This document shows positions 1 to 6,843 of a DNA stretch of 43,011 nt, one piece after another. The notes under the pieces were generated by a model. The model ran no database searches. It was given only the letters and a program-made list of their open reading frames with translations, and was not told the DNA's origin. Made by a program: the position numbers and the translations under genes. The stretch covers positions 1 through 43,011 of the forward strand of contig JAFUAO010000066.1 of NCBI GenBank assembly GCA_017460665.1. Reading direction: 5' to 3'. The stretch's first letter is position 1. Each line of letters starts with the position of its first letter. The stretch is from Ruminococcus sp. GTDB taxonomy: Bacteria; Bacillota; Clostridia; Oscillospirales; Ruminococcaceae.

Positions 1-54
1 GACACCCCGAAGCACACAGACTTGTTAGAGGGTTTTGCACCCCTAAGACCCCGC

Positions 55-83
55 TTGATTTATGAAAGAAAAAGTGATATAAT
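55..83 (+). promoter_or_regulatory. Promoter of the MobC-like gene
   Basis: TTGATT at 55-60 and TATAAT at 78-83 are separated by 17 bases, close to the sigma-A consensus. Transcription would begin about 40 bases before the gene at 130. Bases 1-54 hold nothing else I can identify. Confidence 0.6.
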
Positions 84-129
84 AGAGAAGAAAGAAATGG
101 GCAAATCGAAAAATAAAGGAGACTGATCT

Positions 130-537
130 ATGAATGTAAAGACCGATAATGAACGTAAAACTATGCGAATGAAATTAAAGCTCAACAGTAAAGAATATGA
201 AAAGCTGAAACGCTATACGGAGGAAAGCGGTCTGCGCTCAATGTCGCAGTATATGCTCAACTCGATTATCGCCACTCCCATAATCGAGATCACAGACGAG
301 GAGCTTGCACCAATCAAGGCAAGAGTTGATGAAATTTCCGACAGCATAAACAGCATCGCAACTCGGGTTAATCAGACAAATAAAATCTATCCCGAAGATA
401 TGCAGGAAATACGTCAGGGAGTTGAAGAAATATCCGCTATGCTTGCAGAGTATCGGGCGAAGTTAGAAAGCCTTGCCGTCACTCCGCAGACATTCAGGGC
501 GATAGTCGATAAGGCTCACAAAGAGGTGAAAGAATAA
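130..537 (+). CDS. MobC-like plasmid mobilisation / relaxosome accessory protein
   Basis: This is a 135-residue, charged, largely helical protein. The N-terminal third resembles the ribbon-helix-helix DNA-binding region of MobC-type relaxosome proteins. The middle has the 'INSIATRVNQTNKIY' type of segment I associate with that family, which helps a relaxase nick oriT. It has its own promoter and the Shine-Dalgarno AAAGGAG nine bases before the ATG. No relaxase is present downstream, because an arsenic operon on the other strand follows at once. It is therefore an isolated fragment of a mobilisable or conjugative element, or the left neighbour lies outside the window. The assignment comes from pattern recall; another small RHH protein is the alternative. 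Confidence 0.6.
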   Translation: MNVKTDNERKTMRMKLKLNSKEYEKLKRYTEESGLRSMSQYMLNSIIATPIIEITDEELAPIKARVDEISDSINSIATRVNQTNKIYPEDMQEIRQGVEEISAMLAEYRAKLESLAVTPQTFRAIVDKAHKEVKE

Positions 538-550
538 ATCTCTATATTTC

Positions 551-589
551 AAAAAATCAACCCGCCCCTGAGCCATTCAGGGACGGGTT
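551..589 (-). terminator. Rho-independent terminator of the arsenic operon
   Basis: Arms 559-571 and 577-589 (AACCCGCCCCTGA / TCAGGGACGGGTT, one mismatch) form a GC-rich stem with a five-base loop. On the minus strand it is followed by GATTTTTTG, so it ends the leftward operon. It could also weakly stop the rightward gene ending at 537. Confidence 0.8.
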
Positions 590-599
590 TCAAACGTAT

Positions 600-833
600 T
601 TACTTCTCCATGAACTTCACAATCTCCGCAGGTTTCAGCACCTTGCCCGATGAAACAAGCTGTTCGTTCACCACGAGCGCAGGCATTGACATAGCACCAT
701 ACTCCATGATCTTCTGCAAGTCGGTGATATACTCGACCTCGATAGCCATACCCTCGACAGCTTTGAGTGCGTTATCGTAGAGCTGATGACAGGACTTGCA
801 GCCCGAACCCAGCACCTTGATCTTTGTTTCCAT
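600..833 (-). CDS. Small thioredoxin-fold (redox-active disulfide) protein
   Basis: This 77-residue protein has a Cys12-Lys-Ser-Cys15 active-site motif in the context GSGCKSCHQ and a 'MPALVVNEQ' cis-proline segment. That is the pattern of the short thioredoxin-like proteins often called redox-active disulfide protein 2. It is the last gene of the leftward arsenic operon, 12 bases after the permease gene, with the Shine-Dalgarno GGAGG before its ATG. In comparable operons such proteins accompany UPF0718 permeases and may supply thiol reduction during metalloid handling. That specific role is inferred from position. Confidence 0.85.
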   Translation of the reverse strand: METKIKVLGSGCKSCHQLYDNALKAVEGMAIEVEYITDLQKIMEYGAMSMPALVVNEQLVSSGKVLKPAEIVKFMEK

Positions 834-845
834 AATGATGACCTC

Positions 846-1847
846 CTACACGATATAGTTTTGAATGATATTGAAGAAATATCCCACAAGGATAATCCCA
901 ACCGTACAAATAGCGATGAAGATACCCAGCAGCTTTGCCTTGACCGCTTTTTTCAGCATGATCATCGAGGGTAGCGACAGCGTGGTAACGCCCATCATAA
1001 ATGACAGCACCACGCCGAGCCTTGCGCCCTTTGCAAGCAAGGCTTCTGCTATGGGAATACACCCGAAAATGTCGGCATACATCGGGATACCACAGACCGT
1101 AGCGATTACAACACCGAACGGATTGCCCATGCCGAGAGCCTTGACCACCCATTCTTCTGGTATCCAGTTATGGATAAATGCGCCGATACCCACACCGACT
1201 ATGACATAGGGAAAGACCTTTTTCGCTGTTTCAGCAACTTGTTCCCAAGCATATTTCAGACGGTCACGCTTTGTCAGCTCGTTTTGCGGAGTATCAATGC
1301 TCTTGCCATTTCGGATAAACTCCTCTACCTGATTTTCAAGATGCAGCTTTTCAATAAGCGTACCTCCTACTACGGCGATAACAAGTCCGACAACCACATA
1401 CACCACAGCGACCTTCCACCCGAATATGCTCATCAGCAGGACAAGAGAGCCGAGGTCAACCATTGGTGACGAGATCAGAAACGAAAATGTCACACCAAGC
1501 GGAAGTCCTGCACTTGTAAAGCCCATAAACAGCGGTATGGACGAGCAGGAGCAAAACGGTGTGACCGTACCGAGCATGGCGGCGATACAGTTTGCTCCGA
1601 TACCGTGAAACCGTCCAAGTATCTTTTTTGTCCTCTCAGGAGGAAAGAAGCTCTGGATATAAGAGATCACAAATATCAGCACACCGAGCAAGACCATGAT
1701 CTTTATCATATCGTAAATGAAGAATTGCAGGCTGCCACCGAGCTTGCTTTCGGTATCAAGACCGCAGGCAGAAAGCAGAGAGCCTATCAGCCTATTCAGC
1801 CATTTCATGCCGAATATCTCGTCCTGGATAAAATCCCATATACTCAT
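846..1847 (-). CDS. UPF0718 / ArsP-like permease
   Basis: This 333-residue integral membrane protein has about eight hydrophobic segments. It carries the hallmark TPFCSCSSIPLFMGF segment and a second GIPMYAD segment seen in YraQ/ArsP-type permeases. ArsP members export trivalent organoarsenicals; other members have unknown substrates. It lies 11 bases downstream of the ACR3 gene in the same leftward operon, which supports a metalloid role. Its length is normal. I cannot tell from sequence alone whether methylated arsenic, arsenite or another ion is moved, so no gene symbol is given. Confidence 0.85.
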   Translation of the reverse strand: MSIWDFIQDEIFGMKWLNRLIGSLLSACGLDTESKLGGSLQFFIYDMIKIMVLLGVLIFVISYIQSFFPPERTKKILGRFHGIGANCIAAMLGTVTPFCSCSSIPLFMGFTSAGLPLGVTFSFLISSPMVDLGSLVLLMSIFGWKVAVVYVVVGLVIAVVGGTLIEKLHLENQVEEFIRNGKSIDTPQNELTKRDRLKYAWEQVAETAKKVFPYVIVGVGIGAFIHNWIPEEWVVKALGMGNPFGVVIATVCGIPMYADIFGCIPIAEALLAKGARLGVVLSFMMGVTTLSLPSMIMLKKAVKAKLLGIFIAICTVGIILVGYFFNIIQNYIV

Positions 1848-1858
1848 ATCATCACCAC

Positions 1859-2911
1859 TTATGATACGCTGTCCTCAAACAGCTTTTTCGTGTTGTTTGC
1901 TATTCTGCACAACAAAAGCATAACAGGCACTTCAGTCAGCACTCCTACCGTTGTCGCAAGAGCCGCAGGAGAAGATGTACCGAACAATGCAACAGCCACC
2001 GCAACAGCAAGCTCAAAGAAATTGGACGCTCCTATCATTCCCGCAGGGGCGGCTATATCGTGGGGCAGTTTTAACAGCTTGCAGGCGATATAAGCGAGTG
2101 CAAAAATAATGAATGTCTGCAATACAAGGGGAACAGCGATAAGAAGTATATGCAGAGGATTTTCAAGAATGACATTCCCTTGAAATGAGAATATCAGTAT
2201 CAAGGTGAGCAGTAAGCCTATTGTTGTAATGCCGTCAAATTTGCGGATAAAGGTGTTTTCAAAGTAGTCTGCACCTTTGTTTTTCGTGACAATCACTCTT
2301 GTGAGAATGCCGAGGGCAAGCGGTATCACCACAAACAGCACCACAGAAAGAAACAGCGTAGTCATTGGCACTTTCACATTCGATACACCGAGCAGGAGCT
2401 TGACGATAGGAACGAACGCTACGAGAATGATCAAATCATTAGTAGCGACCTGTACAACAGTATAGGCAGGATTTCCTTTCGTCAGCGTACTCCACACAAA
2501 CACCATAGCCGTACAAGGTGCAGCACCGAGCAGAACAGCCCCAGCGAGATATTCCGTAGCAAGGTCGGGAGTAATGAAAGCCTTAAAAATCACCATAAAG
2601 AACAGACTTGCAATTCCGTACATCGAAAACGGCTTTATCAGCCAGTTCACCACCCAAGTGACAAACAGCCCTTTTGGATTTTTGCCGACATTTTTGATAC
2701 TCTGAAAATCGACTTTCATCATCATCGGATATATCATAAGCCATATCAATATTGCCATAGGTATTGAGATACCTGCATATTCAAACTGATTCAGAAACTC
2801 TGGTATCTGGGGAAGAAATCGTCCTATCAGCACTCCCACCACCATACACAGCGCCACCCAAATCGTGAGGTATCGCTGAAACACGCTGATACCGTTATTC
2901 TTTTGCTCCAT
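1859..2911 (-). CDS. acr3: ACR3-family arsenite efflux transporter
   Basis: This 350-residue transporter has ten predicted membrane segments. It contains the ACR3 motif GAAPCTAMVFVWS, whose cysteine is required for As(III) transport in characterised members, and the NDLIIL segment after it. I start at the ATG at 2911 because GGAG lies seven bases before it. An in-frame ATG at 2929 lacks such a site. It follows arsR by about 80 bases. Known function of the family: secondary arsenite efflux driven by the membrane potential. Confidence 0.93.
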   Translation of the reverse strand: MEQKNNGISVFQRYLTIWVALCMVVGVLIGRFLPQIPEFLNQFEYAGISIPMAILIWLMIYPMMMKVDFQSIKNVGKNPKGLFVTWVVNWLIKPFSMYGIASLFFMVIFKAFITPDLATEYLAGAVLLGAAPCTAMVFVWSTLTKGNPAYTVVQVATNDLIILVAFVPIVKLLLGVSNVKVPMTTLFLSVVLFVVIPLALGILTRVIVTKNKGADYFENTFIRKFDGITTIGLLLTLILIFSFQGNVILENPLHILLIAVPLVLQTFIIFALAYIACKLLKLPHDIAAPAGMIGASNFFELAVAVAVALFGTSSPAALATTVGVLTEVPVMLLLCRIANNTKKLFEDSVS

Positions 2912-2992
2912 AGTATCACTCCAATACATATTTATAAATTGAAATCAATCAATATATAGTGCTGAATAATAGTCGTGCATACACACGACTTA

Positions 2993-3304
2993 TCATTCAC
3001 CGCAGCAGCACTTACTTTCGTTTTCCGTGACCGCTGTCAGCTCGGATATGCACTTGATTGCGACCTCTGCACCCTCCGCAGAAATGGAGTAGTGTGTCCA
3101 CTTTCCCTCTTTTCTGCCGACCACAAGTCCGCTGTCACAGAGTATTTTCATGTGGTGAGAAAGTGTCGGTTGACTTAATTGCATTTCATCAAGCAGCTCA
3201 CAGGCACAGCGTTCACCGCCTTGCAGAAGCCTGAATATCTGCACTCTGTTCTCATCGCACAGGGCTTTGAAGATAACTGTTATCTGCTTGTTTGATAGCT
3301 CCAT
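2993..3304 (-). CDS. arsR: ArsR/SmtB-family metalloid-responsive repressor
   Basis: This is a 103-residue winged-helix repressor. The helix-turn-helix lies around residues 40-65 (SQPTLSHHMKIL). An ERCACEL motif with Cys33 and Cys35 corresponds to the As(III)-sensing cysteines of ArsR proteins, and the C-terminus adds three consecutive cysteines that could be extra ligands. The start at 3304 is preceded by GAGGTG at six bases; the upstream extension to 3412 would run through the promoter. It is the first gene of the leftward operon and should repress it until arsenite or antimonite binds. Confidence 0.92.
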   Translation of the reverse strand: MELSNKQITVIFKALCDENRVQIFRLLQGGERCACELLDEMQLSQPTLSHHMKILCDSGLVVGRKEGKWTHYSISAEGAEVAIKCISELTAVTENESKCCCGE

Positions 3305-3334
3305 ATCGCTCACCTCATATTGATGATTTTCTAT

Positions 3335-3363
3335 ATTATAGCACACATATTGAAGTTTGTCAA
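3335..3363 (-). promoter_or_regulatory. Arsenic operon promoter
   Basis: On the minus strand TTGACA (3363-3358) and TATAAT (3340-3335) are 17 bases apart, a near-perfect promoter. TCAATATG occurs twice around the -10 region (once inside the spacer and once just downstream), a plausible ArsR target given the short leader. Confidence 0.8.
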
Positions 3364-3420
3364 TGGGTTTTGAAATATTTTTATTGCGATTTTCACTGAG
3401 GATTTTCTCCATATTACTGC

Positions 3421-3486
3421 GCCCTGCACAAGAATTATTACAAATAATTCGCAGGGCTGGACTCCGAAATAATCATAGGCTATAAT
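3421..3486 (+). promoter_or_regulatory. Promoter with an upstream perfect inverted repeat
   Basis: TGGACT (3458-3463), 17 bases, TATAAT (3481-3486) would drive the gene at 3517. Directly upstream is a two-part inverted repeat: GCCCTGC 3421-3427 with GCAGGGC 3451-3457, and GAATTATT 3432-3439 with AATAATTC 3443-3450. It could be an operator or the end of an older terminator; no T-run follows. Confidence 0.5.
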
Positions 3487-3516
3487 ATAGCTATTATGAA
3501 ATTGGAGGTGCTGTAT

Positions 3517-3729
3517 ATGTTGGCTATACCCGAATTGGCAATGCCCCGAAGCTGTAAGGTAACAACCGTATGCAACGGCAAGCGTGAGGTCTGGACGGAC
3601 TATGAACAGGCAAAGGCATTTTTTCTTGAAATGATGATGACCACCGAGGGCGAGGAGCGTGACCGTGCGGAGTGTGTTTATATCCAGCTCATACACGGAC
3701 TTGGCGAGTGTTCGGATGAGGACGAATAA
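3517..3729 (+). CDS. Small hypothetical protein of mobile elements
   Basis: This 70-residue acidic protein has an N-terminal MLAIPELAMP segment and a C-terminal run of acidic residues. I choose the ATG at 3517 because GGAGG lies eight bases upstream; the in-frame ATG at 3496 lacks one. It has its own promoter and terminator. I recall similar small proteins within integrated elements of gut Firmicutes but know no function. The body (WTDYEQAKAFFLEMM) looks like a short two-helix fold. Confidence 0.7.
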   Translation: MLAIPELAMPRSCKVTTVCNGKREVWTDYEQAKAFFLEMMMTTEGEERDRAECVYIQLIHGLGECSDEDE

Positions 3730-3735
3730 TCACAA

Positions 3736-3765
3736 AAAAGGCTTTGCAGAAATGCAGAGCCTTTT
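3736..3765 (+). terminator. Rho-independent terminator
   Basis: AAAAGGCTTTGCA and TGCAGAGCCTTTT pair around a GAAA loop and are followed by TTTT, seven bases after the stop at 3729. Confidence 0.85.
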
Positions 3766-3845
3766 ACTTTGCCCTCAGACGAACGGAAATGCCACTTAGA
3801 GCCGTCTACATTGTTTATGGGGGAAACCATATCGACTGATAGAAA

Positions 3846-3888
3846 AAACAGTGCTATGCCTTCCGTACACGTTTACGGAGGACATAGC
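3846..3888 (-). terminator. Terminator downstream of the integrase remnant
   Basis: Arms 3853-3867 and 3874-3888 pair over 13 of 15 positions, plus a G-U. On the minus strand the stem is followed by ACTGTTTTTT, so it fits the end of the leftward integrase transcript. Bases 3766-3845 show nothing else. Confidence 0.65.
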
Positions 3889-3930
3889 CCTTATCTTATA
3901 TTATTTATATCGAAATATGGCTGTCTGATT

Positions 3931-4377
3931 TTACCCTGTATCCATTAAATGTGGTTTCCGAGCATACACATTCAGCACCGATACAAGCAAGCCGTGAGCG
4001 TTGCGGACGGTCTTAGGAGATTTATTTAGCGCAAGGCGGTTTATAAACGCTTGTATATCTGTTGCAGCCAAGTCTTTGATATAGGTATTGCAGAGCGGAG
4101 CAAGACTGTTCCTGCGATCTTTCCGATATCCGGCTATTGTTGTAGGTGATAAAATGTTTTCTTTCAGACTGATATACTCATCTATACACTCACCGACAGT
4201 CATTCCAGCTTCTTGCTTCTGCTTTCGCCCAAGCTGATATTCGCGAGCCATAAGTTCGGCTTCAGCTTTTCCGGCTTTTCCCGGTAGCTTAGATGTGAAC
4301 GACAGATATTTCCCGGTCTCTTTGTCGTATACTTGCACTCTCCAGCTCCCCGAAGGAAGTTGCTTTGCCTTTGCCAT
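3931..4377 (-). pseudogene. Truncated tyrosine recombinase (integrase) N-terminal part
   Basis: Only 148 residues remain of what is normally a 370-400 residue phage/ICE integrase. Residues 1-50 resemble the AP2-like arm-binding domain (GSWRVQVYDKETGK) and residues 60-140 the SAM-like core-binding domain (TVGECIDEYISLK, then SPKTVRNAHGLLVSVLN). Where the family continues toward the catalytic domain, the sequence changes to an unrelated tail and stops. The catalytic Arg, His-x-x-Arg and Tyr are all missing, so it cannot recombine DNA. It shows that the element to its right was once mobile. An expressed DNA-binding fragment is conceivable but unproven. Confidence 0.85.
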
Positions 4378-4428
4378 TAGATCACCCCTTTATAATTTTT
4401 CCCCTCAGTTTTCACGGAGGGGAGATTT

Positions 4429-4626
4429 TCATTTGAACAAATCAAATATGCTGAATGTAGTTTTCTTATAGATCTTGTTTTTGATTTTGCGCTTCGGGTG
4501 CAACCAACCTATGCCTTTTTTGCCATACCACGGAAAAATTGCTCTTTTTATGCTTCTTTTAGCCCTTCCAGTAGTCCGAGCCTTAAGGCTTTTCTTCAAA
4601 GAAGGCTTTCTCATTCCTATTTTCAT
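4429..4626 (-). CDS. Small strongly basic hypothetical protein, phage-associated
   Basis: This 65-residue protein is very rich in Lys and Arg, starting MKIGMRKPSLKKSLKART and ending TTFSIFDLFK. I recall similarly built proteins next to integrases and repressors in Firmicutes prophages; no function is known to me. It starts four bases after the stop of the lipoprotein gene, so the two are probably co-transcribed. The Shine-Dalgarno (GGTGATGAT) is weak, which fits translational coupling. A GC-rich hairpin follows at 4405-4426, without a T-run. Confidence 0.7.
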   Translation of the reverse strand: MKIGMRKPSLKKSLKARTTGRAKRSIKRAIFPWYGKKGIGWLHPKRKIKNKIYKKTTFSIFDLFK

Positions 4627-4630
4627 ATCA

Positions 4631-5110
4631 TCACCACGGTTTACAATTTCCGCATGGTGCATAGCCCATACTTTCAAGGTCGGATATAGTTCCGGTATAA
4701 TCTGACCTGTTGCTTTCTTTAATATCTTTTACGGACTTGCAATTCGGATCATGAGCTTTCATTGTGTTGTTATTCAACACAAAATCGTATACACGCTCAG
4801 TTGTTTCGGGTATAGTTGTCATTTCAGGAACTGTTGTTGTTACAACGGTAGTTTCTGGCGGAGTTGTTGTTGTCTCAGGTGGGGCGGTGGTCGTTTCTTC
4901 TTGAACAGTCGTTGTTGTTAGCTCCGTTGTTGTAACGGTCGTTGATGTAGATGTTTTAGTCACGGTACTTGCGGTCGTTGCTGTTGTTACAGTTGTGGTC
5001 GTAACTGCTTCGATTGATCTTGTTATACTTGCATCGTTCGACTCTTCTCCACAGGCAACGGCAAATATGCAAGCGGCTGAAATCATAATAAATGCAAGTA
5101 TCTTTTTCAT
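4631..5110 (-). CDS. Thr-rich lipoprotein with a C-terminal Cys-pair domain
   Basis: This 159-residue protein has a lipoprotein signal (MKKILAFIMISAACIFAVAC, lipid attachment at Cys20). It then has a long Thr/Val/Glu/Pro linker at about residues 35-107, and a C-terminal module with HDPNCKSVKDIK and APCGNCKPW. The last part resembles the small zinc-binding module found at the ends of nuclease-like and surface proteins in Firmicutes (one Cys, then Cys-x-x-Cys). The product should be anchored outside the membrane with the module displayed on a flexible stalk. Within a lysogeny-type gene block it would be a candidate surface-acting moron gene, such as superinfection exclusion; that role is my inference. 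Confidence 0.75.
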   Translation of the reverse strand: MKKILAFIMISAACIFAVACGEESNDASITRSIEAVTTTTVTTATTASTVTKTSTSTTVTTTELTTTTVQEETTTAPPETTTTPPETTVVTTTVPEMTTIPETTERVYDFVLNNNTMKAHDPNCKSVKDIKESNRSDYTGTISDLESMGYAPCGNCKPW

Positions 5111-5114
5111 TTGA

Positions 5115-5630
5115 TCACTCCTTTGCAGCTTTAGTTAATAATCTTTCAATAAGTTCGTCTTTATGCTCTATTTTATTAAGTAGGCCTTCAATAACCTCAT
5201 CTTTCCGATTGACAACATCTTCCCGGAAGTCCAGATTTTTTTCAAGGCGTTCGATTTGTTTATTAAGATGAGCTATCCGTTTTTCATAGTCGAGCTTGCG
5301 CTCTTCGTCTCTTGCTATCAGAACGTTGATCGTCATATTTTTATCCCTTATCAAAGATTTGAGAGCTTCAATATCTGCCGTGCCGCTCTGATCGTTGTAA
5401 AAGTCCAGCAGGACGTCAGCGAGGGGAGCAATAGTATCACGGTATTTGAAGCTGTTCGGGTCAGCGTTCTCGGAAAACACACGCTTCACTGTAGCCTCTG
5501 ACAAGTAATATCCGGCTTTTTCAAACATTTCAAGGATATTCGCCACAGTAAGAGCTTGCTCCTTTTTGACTTTTCTTAGCCTTTCGACAGTGTCTTTTCT
5601 CAAGCTGTTGACTTCCATTAGCCTTTTCAT
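5115..5630 (-). CDS. HTH-like and coiled-coil protein of unknown function
   Basis: This is a 171-residue protein. The N-terminal 60 residues (ALTVANILEMFEKAGYYLSEATVKRVF) read like a helix-turn-helix. Residues 65-90 are acidic, and residues 100-171 form a long charged coiled coil (KRIAHLNKQIERLEKNL and repeated KDEVIEGLLNKIEHKDELIE). It lies four bases upstream of the lipoprotein gene. The ATG at 5630 touches AAGGAG directly, so the ATG at 5618 may be the real start. A DNA-binding oligomer is likely. I do not recognise a named family. Confidence 0.75.
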   Translation of the reverse strand: MKRLMEVNSLRKDTVERLRKVKKEQALTVANILEMFEKAGYYLSEATVKRVFSENADPNSFKYRDTIAPLADVLLDFYNDQSGTADIEALKSLIRDKNMTINVLIARDEERKLDYEKRIAHLNKQIERLEKNLDFREDVVNRKDEVIEGLLNKIEHKDELIERLLTKAAKE

Positions 5631-5776
5631 CTCCTTAAATGATACGTTTTTTAGCTTGCAATTATCCCTATAGATTTGGTATACTTAGCACATAGACCGC
5701 CACACATACCACAGATACACATTTATTTTACCACGATCTCACTCCGGCGGTCAATACTTTTTATAAGGGTGGTAGC

Positions 5777-5893
5777 ATGACAAGAGAAGAAATGAATGAG
5801 AGAATAATATATCTATTAGAGCAACTCGGAATTATTCCGAAAACAGAGACTCAAGAAAATCGAGAAACTTCTTGCACTGTTCGTCAGGCATAG
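5777..5893 (+). CDS. Possible 38-residue peptide gene
   Basis: An ORF beginning MTREEMNERIIYLLEQLG has AGGGTGG four bases before its ATG and overlaps the 3' end of the opposing repressor gene. The first 20 residues look like a real amphipathic helix, while the rest is antisense to the repressor and less convincing. It may be a truncated gene start. Bases 5631-5776 otherwise hold only the likely promoter of the gene at 5630. Confidence 0.25.
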   Translation: MTREEMNERIIYLLEQLGIIPKTETQENRETSCTVRQA

Positions 5894-6155
5894 AATATAC
5901 TTTACTTATGATAGCACTTCTGACTTCATCAGAGGTGCTATTTTTGTTATCTCTGCCTATCAGATAATCTACTGATACTCCGAGATAGTCGGCGATTTTT
6001 GAAAGATTATCAAGTGTAGGCATTGATCCCGAAGCCATAGTCGAAAGAATGTTCTTGTTTACACCACAGACTTGACACATTTCTTTTACCGATTTTGACT
6101 TGTCTTTTTTTAATTCATTTTTTATAACATTTTTTATATCTTGTGAATTTAGCAC
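5832..6155 (-). CDS. Xre/cI-type repressor
   Basis: This 107-residue protein has an N-terminal HTH_XRE domain (residues 1-65: VKEMCQVCGVNKNILSTM, then PTLDNLSKIADYLGVSVDYLIGR) and a short C-terminal dimerisation tail. I start it at the GTG at 6155 because AGGAAAG lies about nine bases upstream; the longer frame to 6227 runs through the operators. It is divergent from the rightward HTH genes, exactly as a lysogeny repressor would be. Two identical-design palindromes lie just upstream and are its likely binding sites. Confidence 0.85.
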   Translation of the reverse strand: MLNSQDIKNVIKNELKKDKSKSVKEMCQVCGVNKNILSTMASGSMPTLDNLSKIADYLGVSVDYLIGRDNKNSTSDEVRSAIISKVYSMPDEQCKKFLDFLESLFSE

Positions 6156-6192
6156 AAAAAACACTCTTTCCTTTTGTATAATGAAACAAAAT

Positions 6193-6206
6193 CCAAAAAC
6201 TTTTGG
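6193..6206. promoter_or_regulatory. Operator 1 (CCAAAAACTTTTGG)
   Basis: This is a perfect inverted repeat of six-base arms with a two-base centre, 38 bases upstream of the repressor start. It matches operator 2 in design (CCAAAW-N2-WTTTGG). Confidence 0.65.
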
Positions 6207-6214
6207 TTTTTCTA

Positions 6215-6243
6215 TTGAAAAATCCAAATGAATTTGGTATAAT
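6215..6243 (+). promoter_or_regulatory. Rightward promoter of the phage-like element
   Basis: TTGAAA (6215-6220), 17 bases, TATAAT (6238-6243). Operator 2 fills 14 of the 17 spacer bases, so repressor binding would block polymerase directly. Confidence 0.75.
6224..6237. promoter_or_regulatory. Operator 2 (CCAAATGAATTTGG)
   Basis: This perfect inverted repeat lies inside the spacer of the rightward promoter. Its centre is 31 bases (about three helical turns) from the centre of operator 1, suiting cooperative binding. Confidence 0.7.
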
Positions 6244-6340
6244 GTAATTAAGCTAATTCAAGGCATAAGAAACACGCCCTCAAAAGTGGGCGACTTTTGA
6301 GAAAAATATGCGTATAGGTTATGTGACAATTACATTATAC
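6237..6340. repeat. Nested inverted repeats in the control region
   Basis: GTATAATGTAATT (6237-6249) and AATTACATTATAC (6328-6340) are perfect 13-base complements. Inside, almost concentrically, CTCAAAAGT (6279-6287) and ACTTTTGAG (6293-6301) pair around GGGCG. CATAA/TTATG adds a middle pairing. No T-run follows the inner stem. A transcript from either side could fold into one long hairpin. Confidence 0.7.
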
Positions 6341-6362
6341 GCTATTTTTTTTCAAATGTCTA
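6334..6362 (-). promoter_or_regulatory. Leftward promoter facing the rightward one
   Basis: On the minus strand TAGACA (6362-6357), 17 bases, TATAAT (6339-6334). It points through the hairpin region and the operators toward the repressor gene, so the two promoters face each other and their transcripts overlap by roughly 75 bases. Confidence 0.6.
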
Positions 6363-6396
6363 TTAGCTAAATTAACAAAAAGGAGGCAAGAGCTAT

Positions 6397-6594
6397 ATGA
6401 CATTTGCCGAAAGGCTTAAAAAGCTGAGGGCTGAAAAAGGATACTCGCAAGCTGAGCTTGGCAAGCTCATCAACGTTTCGGCGGCAACCGTATGCAATTA
6501 TGAGGCTGCAAAGATCAAGCCGTTCGTGAACACTCAGATTCAGCTTGCAAAGGTGCTCGGCGTGACCGTTGGCGAACTTATGAAGGAGGACTAA
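6397..6594 (+). CDS. Small Xre-family DNA-binding protein (Cro-like)
   Basis: This 65-residue protein is almost entirely an HTH_XRE domain (MTFAERLKKLRAEKGYSQAE at the start, then LINVSAATVCNYEAAK, ending VLGVTVGELMKED). GGAGG precedes the ATG by ten bases. It is the first gene of the rightward transcript, opposite the repressor, so a Cro- or activator-like role is the simplest reading. The gene at 6596 starts one base after its stop. Confidence 0.88.
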   Translation: MTFAERLKKLRAEKGYSQAELGKLINVSAATVCNYEAAKIKPFVNTQIQLAKVLGVTVGELMKED

Positions 6595-6595
6595 C

Positions 6596-6826
6596 ATGAC
6601 CGATATTCAGAGAGCACACAAGCGGCTTCTGGGCAATCTCAGACTGATACAGAAGATCTATACAGCGGCGGAGCTTGCAAGAGTTCTCGGAATATCCTTA
6701 AAAACGTGGAGCAACCGCATGAAAGAGCCGTGGAGGTCATTCAGTTTCGATGATTTCCGGCTGATAGCACGGTATTGCAAGATCGACTTTGTGCAGCTTG
6801 TGGACGGAGAGCTAAAGATCAGATAG
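6596..6826 (+). CDS. Second HTH protein, phage-type
   Basis: This 76-residue protein has a helix-turn-helix (AAELARVLGISLKTWSNRM) followed by a short helical tail (FDDFRLIARYCKIDFVQLV). It begins one base after the preceding stop, with AAGGAGG inside the end of the previous gene, so translation is coupled. It resembles the small regulators that follow cro in Firmicutes phages. Its target is unknown. Confidence 0.8.
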   Translation: MTDIQRAHKRLLGNLRLIQKIYTAAELARVLGISLKTWSNRMKEPWRSFSFDDFRLIARYCKIDFVQLVDGELKIR

Positions 6827-6843
6827 AGAATAAGGAGGCAACT

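Noticed and set aside
4405-4426. CCCCTC...GAGGGG hairpin as a terminator for the basic small protein gene
   Set aside because: No T-run follows on the minus strand, so it was left as a plain hairpin.
3780-4430. Second copy of the tmRNA 3' end as the left attachment site
   Set aside because: I searched by eye for GGTTCAATTCCCC or its complement left of the phage-like genes and found none; the other boundary may be lost or outside the window.
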